Position numbers and translations under genes: made by a program. DNA of 64,000 nucleotides, taken from assembly GCA_030442055.1 (NCBI GenBank), contig JAUJEB010000003.1, forward strand, positions 620,001 to 684,000. Direction: 5' to 3'. Of the stretch, positions 43,851 to 52,165 are shown one piece after another (the stretch's first letter is position 1; each line of letters starts with the position of its first letter). The notes beneath the pieces are model-generated. The model saw nothing but the letters and a program-made list of their open reading frames with translations. It made no database searches and had not been told where the DNA came from. The DNA is from Agaribacillus aureus (GTDB lineage Bacteria; Bacteroidota; Bacteroidia; Cytophagales; Cyclobacteriaceae).

Positions 43851-45428
43851 TTATTTGTTTTCTTTAATCTTTGCTCCTTCTTCCTGTAGTTTTACCCGGT
43901 CTATTTTTCCCGTTGATGTATGGGGAAGTGATGACACAAAATTGATTTTATGAGGCATGGCATATAGTGGCAAATGAAGTCCGACGAAACTTTGTAAAGC
44001 CTTTTCAGACAAAGTGCATTGGTCTTTGAGTATTACTGTAGCCTCGATCAGCAAACCTTCCACATCATTGGAAACACTGAAGACAGCGGCCTCCGTTACG
44101 CCCTCATGCCTGAGTAACGCCGCTTCGACTTCATCTAGTTCCACACGATACCCTCTTGTTTTGATCTGCCGGTCTTTCCGGCCTAAAAACATCAATTCTC
44201 CTTTTGGGTTAAGTTGAACCAGGTCACCTGTACGGTAAAATACCTTTTCGAATCCCCATTCATCCCTGGAAACATATAATGATTTTTCCGTAAGCTGTGG
44301 CTGTTTCCAATAGCCTTTCATCATGGTAGCAGACCTGACGAGCAGCTCTCCCTGCTCACCCTCCGGCACCATAGCATCGGTTTTATCGACAATCATTATT
44401 TCCGTATTGTCCCAAACCTGGCCAATCGGAATAGCAGTATTGATGTCGGGTGGTGTGGTCATGTGATAATAAGTGCACTGATTGACCTCCGCGGGACCAT
44501 AAACATTGCTAAATATTGCCTGTGGCCAAAGTTCCATCAGCGCCTTCAGGTGCCGGCTCGAAAAAGGTTCACCGCCAAACAAAACCCATTTAATCGCACG
44601 CAGATCACGTTGGTCCAAAAGTCCCTGATCAAGTAACTGTACCAGGGCCAGCGGCACGGAGTACCAAACCGTTAATTTCTCTTTTTCCATCAGCTGTGCC
44701 AGGCTGGCGGGCATTTTTGTATGAGCCTCGGGAATGATGACAGTCGTTGCTCCAACCAGCGGACCTGAAAAATAACCCATTGTGGATATATCGAAGTGTA
44801 ATGCTGCGTGATTACCAATCCGGTCCTCCGGGCTTAGGTGATATAGTTGTGCGGATAATCTCGCATAACTCAGACCGCTGTAGTGGGTATGCATGATTCC
44901 TTTCGGAGCTCCTGTTGAACCAGAAGTGTACATTACATAAGCCAGGTCTTGTTCCAGTATCCGCAGGGCCGGTCCATTTCCGGCAGGAAATTGTTCCAGC
45001 ACCTCCCAGGGCAATGTTTTGATCACCTGCTCTTCACTGATACCAATGATGGTTTTCAGCTTTACATCTTCTTTTAAAATATCGTCTAAACCTCTTAACT
45101 GGGACCTGTGTGAGATTAAATGTTCGATGCTACAATCTTCCAGCAAAAAACGGGTACGGGCTGCCGGAGCATCGGGATCCAACGGGACATAGGCAGCGCC
45201 GGCTTTCATAATACCATAAACAGCAACGGCGGTCTCCAAACTCCGGCGAAGATAAATTCCTACCCGGTCGCCTTTCCGGACTCCCAAACTAACCAGCAAA
45301 TGTGCCAGTTGATTGGTTTTCGCAGATAACTCACGATAAGATATATGATTATTACCACAACGGAATGCGTCTTTGTCCGGAAAATTTCCGGCGGCTTGAT
45401 CAATCGAATGTGGTAATAGATAATTCAT
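43851..45428 (-). CDS. Stand-alone adenylation enzyme, probable L-proline activator
   Basis: This 525-residue A enzyme has A3 YTSGSTGAPKG, A5 NVYGPAEVNQCTYY, A7 FYRTGDL, A8 GRKDRQIKTRGYRVELDEVE and A10 HTSTGKIDRVKL, with no fused C or T domain. By the Gramicidin-synthetase alignment done by eye, the pocket residues are D, I, M, Y, L, G, V, Q, C, K. This is close to the Tyr/Leu/Val/Cys pattern of prolyl-AMP ligases of pyrrole pathways. The neighbours (carrier protein, acyl-CoA-dehydrogenase-like enzyme) support L-proline as substrate. The carrier gene starts 5 bp after its stop. Confidence 0.85.
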   Translation of the reverse strand: MNYLLPHSIDQAAGNFPDKDAFRCGNNHISYRELSAKTNQLAHLLVSLGVRKGDRVGIYLRRSLETAVAVYGIMKAGAAYVPLDPDAPAARTRFLLEDCSIEHLISHRSQLRGLDDILKEDVKLKTIIGISEEQVIKTLPWEVLEQFPAGNGPALRILEQDLAYVMYTSGSTGAPKGIMHTHYSGLSYARLSAQLYHLSPEDRIGNHAALHFDISTMGYFSGPLVGATTVIIPEAHTKMPASLAQLMEKEKLTVWYSVPLALVQLLDQGLLDQRDLRAIKWVLFGGEPFSSRHLKALMELWPQAIFSNVYGPAEVNQCTYYHMTTPPDINTAIPIGQVWDNTEIMIVDKTDAMVPEGEQGELLVRSATMMKGYWKQPQLTEKSLYVSRDEWGFEKVFYRTGDLVQLNPKGELMFLGRKDRQIKTRGYRVELDEVEAALLRHEGVTEAAVFSVSNDVEGLLIEATVILKDQCTLSEKALQSFVGLHLPLYAMPHKINFVSSLPHTSTGKIDRVKLQEEGAKIKENK

Positions 45429-45459
45429 ATTTTAATACAAATGTTAGGTGCTTTATAAG

Positions 45460-46611
45460 CTACAAACCGAGCCATTTGGCAATGATATTGCGCTGAATAT
45501 CAGATGTACCTGCATAAAGCACACCGCCTACAGCATCTCTTAAATTTCGTTCTACCTCAAAATCGGTCATGTAGCCACTGCCACCATAGTTGCGAATAGC
45601 ATCCAGGCTTGAGGCGATGAAAGACTCGCTTAAGTGCAGTTTCAGGAGCGCTGCTTCCAGTGTGGCAGGTTTGTTGTTTTTCTTGAGCCATGCTACTTTG
45701 TACAGTAATAGCCTGGATGTCTCCAAACGTAATTTCATATCGGCTATTCTGTTGGAAACAGACTGAAATTGGCCAATGGGTTGTCCAAACTGTTGGCGTT
45801 CCTGCACATACTTAATCGTTTGCTCAAGCTGACGCTCCATGGCACCAAGTTGACTTGCCAGAATGCAACACCGGTCATATTCCAAAGAGTGGTTTAATAT
45901 ACTAAAACCGGCGCCCTCTTTGCCAAGCCGGTTTTCTTCCGGCACGAAGCAATTTTCAAATTTCAATTCTCCAAATGGAACGGTGCGCATACCCATTTTA
46001 TCTCGTACCGGACTGGCCTTAAAAGATTCTTCACCTTTCTCAACTAGAAAAGCCGATACCCCCCATCTACCTAACTTGGGATTGACATTGGCAAAAACCA
46101 ACACCACATCTGCTATTGGTGCCAGGGTAATCAGGCGCTTTTCGCCATTAAGTACATAGCCGCCGTCGCATTTTTCAGCTGTCATTTTCATGCTTAAAAT
46201 ATCCGATCCGGCGTCGGGTTCGGTCAATGCATGTGCGCCTATTTGTTGTCCGCTGGTAAATGCGTTGAGGTATTTCTCTTTTTGTGCCTCCGTTCCAAAT
46301 TGCGCAATCGGAACCTGAACAGTCCACATCTGGGCATTTAAGGCCAGGGCAAGGCCATTATCGCGACAGCCATAGCCAAACCCTTCCATGGCCAGCATCC
46401 CGGAAAGAATATCTATTTCCTCCCGTTGCCCGCCATATTGCGCCGGAGCGGCCAGTCCCTGGATCCCAAATTGAGCGCACTTCTGCCATAGTTCGCGGGA
46501 GAAACTCCCCTGTTTATCACGATCAACCAGATCGTCATTTAAGGTTTCTTGGGCGAACCGAACAACGCTGTCGCGATATTTTATTTGTTCTTCTGACCAG
46601 GAAAAATCCAT
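45460..46611 (-). CDS. Acyl-CoA-dehydrogenase-family flavoenzyme, probable prolyl-carrier dehydrogenase
   Basis: This 383-residue enzyme has the complete acyl-CoA dehydrogenase fold. It has AHALTEPDAGSDI in the middle beta domain, KMGMRTVPFGELKFENCFVP, YVQERQQFGQPIGQFQSVSN, RNYGGSGYMTDFEVERNLRD and YAGTSDIQRNIIAKWLGL at the C-terminus. In pyrrole pathways such an enzyme (PltE/RedW type) oxidises carrier-bound proline to pyrrole-2-carboxyl using FAD. It is first in the operon, 31 bp before the A enzyme. A simple fatty-acid role is less likely because no CoA-related genes are near. Confidence 0.85.
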   Translation of the reverse strand: MDFSWSEEQIKYRDSVVRFAQETLNDDLVDRDKQGSFSRELWQKCAQFGIQGLAAPAQYGGQREEIDILSGMLAMEGFGYGCRDNGLALALNAQMWTVQVPIAQFGTEAQKEKYLNAFTSGQQIGAHALTEPDAGSDILSMKMTAEKCDGGYVLNGEKRLITLAPIADVVLVFANVNPKLGRWGVSAFLVEKGEESFKASPVRDKMGMRTVPFGELKFENCFVPEENRLGKEGAGFSILNHSLEYDRCCILASQLGAMERQLEQTIKYVQERQQFGQPIGQFQSVSNRIADMKLRLETSRLLLYKVAWLKKNNKPATLEAALLKLHLSESFIASSLDAIRNYGGSGYMTDFEVERNLRDAVGGVLYAGTSDIQRNIIAKWLGL

Positions 46612-46701
46612 CTAATGTATCCTTGTTAAAAATCTAAAATATTCCAAAAAACTTAAAAGTTGTATGAAATGGGTCTCGAATTATATGAAACCCTGTGATA
46701 T

Positions 46702-48915
46702 TTAGAATTCAAATTTCACTTTTCCTTTCAAAAAAAATGGGACACCTGGTGTAAAGTGAATTTCTTCGACACTTGTCGCTTCAGAAGCTAGCCGGGACTC
46801 CGTGGCAAATTGCGTCTCGTTCCATTCCTGATCAAAAAGGTTTTCGACAGCCAGCCCGAAGGTGAATGATTTCCATTCGTAGTTAACATTCACATCTGTA
46901 ATAAAATAGCCTTCGGCAACAATGCTGTTGTCTTCATTGGCAGGTCTGTCTTTTAAGTATCGCATCTGCAGGCCACCGGAAAAATTTTCTTTTTGGACAC
47001 TAAACCCACCCATAACTGTCAGGTCCGGTGCAAGCGGAATATATCGCTGTCCCTCCGGTTCATCCACGCTTCTGGCATAGGTATAATTAATATCTCCATT
47101 AAAAAACAACCAATCCAAAAGCTGGTACTGTAACCCAAAATCCACGCCAAGACGCCTGGTTTTTCCACTGGGCTCCACGATCCCTTCGTCTCCTACATAG
47201 ACAAACTCCTGCTCCAGCGATAAGTACCACAATGCAGAATTTATAATCAAATCGGGTACCGGCTTCCAGATAACTCCCAAATCACTGCCATAAGACGCAG
47301 GAAGCACCGACCTGGCCCCATCGATCACTACACGGGCATCGTTGGAATGGAATCCAACACCTGATTTTAGAAAAAACTGCACATTTTCATCATAGTTGTA
47401 GATAAAATTAAGTTTGGGGCTCACAGCGGACTTCGAAAGCTGGCGCTCATTATCGTCGGTAGACAGAAGACCATTTCGATAATTAAAATCAAAATAGTCA
47501 AACCGGATACCAGGGTTGATCAACAGCGATCCCAAATCAAATTCAAAATTGAGATAGGAAAATAAATTGGTTTCATCTATATCTCCGAACTGGAGGCGTT
47601 CAATAGTAGTCTGGCGATCCCGCATTCGCGAAAGTTCCACATCGTCGTTGTTATCATACCGCACTCCCACTCCGACCTGCATCAGGACTTCGGTGTTGTT
47701 AATATCGAAATGATGATTCAATTCACTTTCTGCACCGAATAATTGGCGATCCTCACTTTGCATGATCCTGTCACCATTTACAGGATCATTCAGGAAAAAG
47801 GTAAAATTGGAGAATAACCTAAAATCATAAGCAGAATAATAGAGCTTATTCTTAAGAAAAGTACCGTCGTTAAAACTTTTCATATACTTCAGCATCACAT
47901 TGGTGCGATGTGTTTCGCCGCCTTCGGTATCATCAATGGCACCAAAGCGCGAAATAAGTCCCGCATCCACCGCTCGCTGAGGAATTTGTCCGGAGGCATC
48001 CCAATCACTGGAAAAATGAGAAACCATTAACGAAAACCGGTCCAGGTTATGAAAATTGGCGGTATACTTTCCCATCACGTTGATCCTACTAAAATCCTGG
48101 GGCGACTCAAAAGCACCGTCGGAGCTCAGATACTCGGCAGCTACGTAAGCGTCATGATGATCAGAATCTGCCAGTTTAAACAATCCAACCGAACGGAATG
48201 TATTGAAACGTCCGGCTTCCACGCTCACGGAACTTTTTTCTAACCGGTCTTTAGTTTTAAAATTGACATAGCCGGCGGTGCCAAAATTACCTTTGTCTGC
48301 ATAATAAGCTCCTTTTCCAAAATCAATTTTATCAACTGTCTCCGGAATCAAAAAATGAAGATCGGAATACCCCTGTCCATGCGCATGCGAAACCATATTG
48401 ACCGGTAAGCCATCCACGTCGATACGTATATCCGTGCCGTGGTCAATATCAAAACCTCGCAGAAATATTTGCTCCGCCTTGCCTCCTCCGGCATGTTGCC
48501 CGATGAACAGCCCCGGCACTTTTCTTAAAATTTCCTGGGAGGAATTAACCGGGAACAATTCGGTGTTAATATCCGAAATAAGATTAACAGCCTTCACATT
48601 TTGGGTCACCATTATTTCATCCAGCCGGAAGGAAGCTTCGGAAAGTACTATTTCGAGGTAATTGGATAAATCGTCGACAACTACTTCCATACTCTTGTAT
48701 CCCAAATGTCTCACCAGCAAAGTGTCGCCGGATTTTACCTTCATAGAAAACTTACCGAGTTCGTTGGTATGTTCATGTCTCCCCGAAAGATTATGAATAA
48801 TGTAAGCTCCTTCAATGGGTACGTTTTTCGCATCAGTTACTGATCCTTTTATGGTTTGTCCATAAATAACGGATGGTGCAATAACAAAAATAAAAATGGT
48901 AAATATAGATTTCAT
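46702..48915 (-). CDS. TonB-dependent outer-membrane receptor
   Basis: This 737-residue receptor is shorter than the SusC proteins and has no SusD partner. It has a signal peptide, a carboxypeptidase-like domain (GSVTDAKNVPIEGAYIIH), a plug (RKVPGLFIGQHAGGGKAEQI, IFLRGFDIDHGTDIRIDVDG) and a barrel ending in Phe. A histidine-rich loop (MVSHAHGQGYSDLHF) lies in the plug. Receptors of this size take up metal complexes or small chelates. It is between the two arms of the NRPS cluster and close to a HupE gene, so it may import the metal-loaded product or another metal complex. Confidence 0.85.
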   Translation of the reverse strand: MKSIFTIFIFVIAPSVIYGQTIKGSVTDAKNVPIEGAYIIHNLSGRHEHTNELGKFSMKVKSGDTLLVRHLGYKSMEVVVDDLSNYLEIVLSEASFRLDEIMVTQNVKAVNLISDINTELFPVNSSQEILRKVPGLFIGQHAGGGKAEQIFLRGFDIDHGTDIRIDVDGLPVNMVSHAHGQGYSDLHFLIPETVDKIDFGKGAYYADKGNFGTAGYVNFKTKDRLEKSSVSVEAGRFNTFRSVGLFKLADSDHHDAYVAAEYLSSDGAFESPQDFSRINVMGKYTANFHNLDRFSLMVSHFSSDWDASGQIPQRAVDAGLISRFGAIDDTEGGETHRTNVMLKYMKSFNDGTFLKNKLYYSAYDFRLFSNFTFFLNDPVNGDRIMQSEDRQLFGAESELNHHFDINNTEVLMQVGVGVRYDNNDDVELSRMRDRQTTIERLQFGDIDETNLFSYLNFEFDLGSLLINPGIRFDYFDFNYRNGLLSTDDNERQLSKSAVSPKLNFIYNYDENVQFFLKSGVGFHSNDARVVIDGARSVLPASYGSDLGVIWKPVPDLIINSALWYLSLEQEFVYVGDEGIVEPSGKTRRLGVDFGLQYQLLDWLFFNGDINYTYARSVDEPEGQRYIPLAPDLTVMGGFSVQKENFSGGLQMRYLKDRPANEDNSIVAEGYFITDVNVNYEWKSFTFGLAVENLFDQEWNETQFATESRLASEATSVEEIHFTPGVPFFLKGKVKFEF

Positions 48916-49498
48916 ACTTACTTTTAAGGTTCAAATTTATAACGGACTAATTTTAACCACACATCAACCATCCGAGCCAGCTGTGACAATAATTTGCAGA
49001 TTTGCTATGTTGAATTCAATTAGTTTAGTTTTGACAAGAACTAAACAATAAAGTATTGAAAGTGTTCAATAGAATTTTCAAAAATAATCATTATCCCTCA
49101 ATAATACCTCATGTTTAATACAATTTTTTATACAAATTATACAAATTATTCAGTGAATCACGTCTATCTTTCGATTATGAGGACATCCTCCACAACCTGA
49201 CCAAACCTTAGATTTTTAAAGAATCTGACCCGGAACTCGAAATATGGGACTTGCTTCTACGCCTGGAAGACTGGTCGATTTAATTATAGGCATCAGCCGG
49301 TCGCTGCAATTACCCGCGGGACTTCTACTGGAAAGTTATCAAAAACCATTTACATTCCTCGCTTCTCAGAGAAAAATCTTCGGCAACCAGCAATTCCCGC
49401 TTTTGGTACCAGCCCTATGGGCCGACTTTTAATAATAACCGATATTTGAAAATTCAGAAATACCCATGCTAAAAGTCAAGATCTCCTTGCAGGCCCTT
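48916..49498. other. Intergenic region, AT-rich, possible decayed coding stretch
   Basis: About 580 bp lie between the TonB receptor and the ornithine-cyclodeaminase-family gene. From about 49165 to 49432 the plus strand keeps a coding-like texture in shifting frames (for example SDPELEIWDLLLRLEDW, then a stop, then WKVIKNHLHSS), suggesting a broken gene. No family was recognised. Confidence 0.35.
48932..48939 (-). promoter_or_regulatory. Candidate Bacteroidota -7 promoter element of the TonB receptor gene
   Basis: On the minus strand this reads TAAATTTG, matching the TAnnTTTG consensus of Bacteroidota housekeeping promoters, 17 bp before the receptor ATG. A TTG lies about 25 bp further upstream, a slightly long spacing for the -33 element. 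Confidence 0.4.
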
Positions 49499-50584
49499 TC
49501 ACAAGTCTTTTCGCTCGACCATGCTTATGGCATTTATAAAATGATATGGGCTTTTGGCATCTTCAGGCATAAATTCTATTTCTATCTCCTGCCCTAAGCC
49601 CAGCGAGGATGCGTACTCCAAAAACAATTCCATCACTACCTGATCTTCCAATGCCCATCCGGTAGAGTCAAATACGGTGCATTGATTTTGTACATGAGCA
49701 TAAGCCTCTTTATTTTGAGCTACCTCTACCAAATCGGGACCTATTTTACTGTGATCTAATTGCTGGCACTCCCCTTCAACAATGGCCTGTTCCCTAAAAT
49801 CCGGGCATACGAAACTGTTTTCTAAAAGATTTAAGGGCAATTCTACCTTGCCTGGAAAATCGGCACCAACGGCATTTATATGCAGCCAGGGTTTGGTACG
49901 AAGCCCTGAAAACAACGGGCCTTTGCCTACCTCAACGGAAGTGGCGGTACACAATATATCGGCCCTGGCCACAATCTCCTCGATGGAAGCCGGAACAATT
50001 TCAACATGCAGTTGCAGGGCTGCACAGCGATCCTCAAAGGAAGCTAAAGCGACGTCATCGACATCGTAAATCAGCACCCGGTCAAAGTCATACTTACAAG
50101 ACAACCCGTGGAGTTGTGTTACTGACTGCGCACCGCAGCCAATCAATCCAAGGGTAGTACTATCAGGATTTGCCAATAGCATGCTGGCAATAGCTGAGGC
50201 CGCTCCTGTTCTGAGCGCCGTAAGCAAGACGCCATCCATCAGTCCCAACAGGTGTCCTGTAGCCGTATCGTAAGCCGACAAAGTTGACAGGATAGTTGGT
50301 AAATTATACTTTTCAGGATTGTTGGGATGATACCCTACAACCTTAATGATTACTTTCTCCCCTTTCCCGTGTAAAGGCATCCATTCGATCAATCCCGATT
50401 CCGGATTCTGGTAATTAAACCCGGAGCGTTTGGGTATGATGGTATTCAAAGGGTCAAATTTTCTAAAAGCTTTCCACATTCTTGAAATAAGCGCCTCCAT
50501 AACTGCGTCAATACCATGATGTTGCACAATTTTTTGCACATCCTGGCCAGATAAAATTATCGTTTTGTTTTGACTGAATCTCAT
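49499..50584 (-). CDS. Ornithine cyclodeaminase / mu-crystallin family protein
   Basis: This 361-residue NAD-binding protein shows the family signatures: LLTALRTGAASAIASMLLAN before the Rossmann fold, LGLIGCGAQSVTQLHGLS (GxGxxG) and a DFREQA/STGWALEDQVV C-terminal block. Two roles fit an NRPS cluster: conversion of ornithine to proline, which would feed the pyrrole branch, or an SbnB-like dehydrogenase step that makes 2,3-diaminopropionate. No SbnA-type partner is in the window, which favours proline supply. It is divergent from the HupE gene, with 248 bp between. Confidence 0.8.
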   Translation of the reverse strand: MRFSQNKTIILSGQDVQKIVQHHGIDAVMEALISRMWKAFRKFDPLNTIIPKRSGFNYQNPESGLIEWMPLHGKGEKVIIKVVGYHPNNPEKYNLPTILSTLSAYDTATGHLLGLMDGVLLTALRTGAASAIASMLLANPDSTTLGLIGCGAQSVTQLHGLSCKYDFDRVLIYDVDDVALASFEDRCAALQLHVEIVPASIEEIVARADILCTATSVEVGKGPLFSGLRTKPWLHINAVGADFPGKVELPLNLLENSFVCPDFREQAIVEGECQQLDHSKIGPDLVEVAQNKEAYAHVQNQCTVFDSTGWALEDQVVMELFLEYASSLGLGQEIEIEFMPEDAKSPYHFINAISMVERKDL

Positions 50585-50832
50585 GATTAAATGATTACGT
50601 TATCGAGAAAGAAATTTGTAATTTGGGCACTTTTCTCAATGCAATATACTATATTTAATGCAATTTTTAATTAGTTTTGTACACTTTTCGTCCCAAAGCC
50701 AGTAAGATCAACTATACTACACAACAGAACATATTGACGAAAAAATTGTTCTGAAATACATAGAAAATAATCTTGTCAAACGTCTGAAACCTTTTGTTTG
50801 GCAAATTGATTTTGTAAGATAAATTTAAGAAA

Positions 50833-52083
50833 ATGAGGATACATTTACGATTCATCTATGTTGTCATTATAGGTTTAATTATTATCGCCGCTCCCCGACC
50901 CGTGCAGGCGCATGCCCCCAATCAGAGCTACATTTTCTTCTACATTTATGAAGACGGTATTGACGGGATAATAGAGATTACCACTGACGACATCAACCGG
51001 GCCCTAAACCTTTCGTTGCCCCGCGAAATAGCTTTGGAAGATTTGAATGCATACCTGCCTCAGATAAAGGCATATGCGCTTGAAAATATTTCCTTTAAGT
51101 CGGTACAAGGCAGCCATACCATTCAATTCAACGAAACTACCCTGTTTAATGGCGGCAGTCTGGGCAATTACGTCCAGCTTCATTTCAGCCTGGAAAGTCT
51201 CTCGGAAGTGCCGGAAAAATTAGATATCAGGTACGAGGTTTTATTTGACAAAGATCCTTCCCACCAGGGTCTCATGGTAATCGCAGAACACTGGAAGGCG
51301 GGGATCGTTAATAACGAAGCTATGGTTTCGTTGATCCTGAGCACCGATGAGCGCCAAAAAACTTTGGAAATAGCGGAGGGATCCTTATGGCAAGGATTTA
51401 CTATGATGGTGGGCCAGGGAATACACCACATTTGGATTGGCCTTGACCATATACTATTTTTACTGGCCCTGATACTACCTTCCGTGTTGACAAGACTTTT
51501 TTCAGAGAAGAAGTCTTCCGGGACAACCTCTGGCAAATTAGGATTTTTATCCAGCATCAGCAATAGCTGGAAACCGGTTGAAAGCTTCAAGCCGGCCTTC
51601 ATTTATATCGTTAAAATTGTAACTTTCTTTACCATTGCGCACACCATTACATTGAGCCTGGCCGCATTGGAAATTGTCAGCCTGCCTTCACGCATTGTCG
51701 AATCCATTATCGCCTTGTCAATCGCACTGGCCGCTTTACATAACATTTATCCCCTTTTCAAAGGGAAAGATTGGCTCATCGCTTTTGGTTTCGGGCTTTT
51801 TCACGGTTTTGGTTTTGCCAGCGTTCTCGGAGACATCGGCCTGGGTGGGCAATTTTTAACGTTGACCTTATTCGGGTTTAATGTCGGCGTGGAGATAGGA
51901 CAGGTCGTCATTATCTGCCTTATTTTTCCGGTACTTTATCTGATGCGCAATCTGAAGTTCTATCCTCAGTTCCTGTTTTCGGGTTCCATTTTACTTATTT
52001 TAATATCACTCTATTGGTTTACAGAGCGGTTTTTCGAAGTAGATCTGCTGCTAGGCAAATTTGTTTTTGGCTTTATAGTTTAG
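50833..52083 (+). CDS. HupE/UreJ-family membrane protein
   Basis: The 416-residue protein has a signal peptide (cleavage near VQAHA), a soluble N-terminal domain of about 170 residues and seven or so membrane helices. The His-rich motif GIHHIWIGLDHILFLLALIL and the later FGFGLFHGFGFASVLGDIGL identify the HupE/UreJ_2 family, whose members are linked to nickel or cobalt handling. It is the first gene of the rightward arm, 82 bp before the NRPS gene. Together with the TonB receptor it hints at a metal-related role of the cluster. Direct evidence for the metal is lacking. Confidence 0.85.
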   Translation: MRIHLRFIYVVIIGLIIIAAPRPVQAHAPNQSYIFFYIYEDGIDGIIEITTDDINRALNLSLPREIALEDLNAYLPQIKAYALENISFKSVQGSHTIQFNETTLFNGGSLGNYVQLHFSLESLSEVPEKLDIRYEVLFDKDPSHQGLMVIAEHWKAGIVNNEAMVSLILSTDERQKTLEIAEGSLWQGFTMMVGQGIHHIWIGLDHILFLLALILPSVLTRLFSEKKSSGTTSGKLGFLSSISNSWKPVESFKPAFIYIVKIVTFFTIAHTITLSLAALEIVSLPSRIVESIIALSIALAALHNIYPLFKGKDWLIAFGFGLFHGFGFASVLGDIGLGGQFLTLTLFGFNVGVEIGQVVIICLIFPVLYLMRNLKFYPQFLFSGSILLILISLYWFTERFFEVDLLLGKFVFGFIV

Positions 52084-52165
52084 TATTTTAATAGATTTAT
52101 TTGATCCAAAAGAACGATAGAAGCAGCAATTATGGCTTCTATTCAAAAAAAGAAAATAGGTATTC

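Noticed and set aside
48916-49243. Possible cobalamin or metal riboswitch upstream of the TonB receptor
   Set aside because: No B12-box-like sequence or extended conserved fold was seen; only an AT-rich leader and a candidate promoter.
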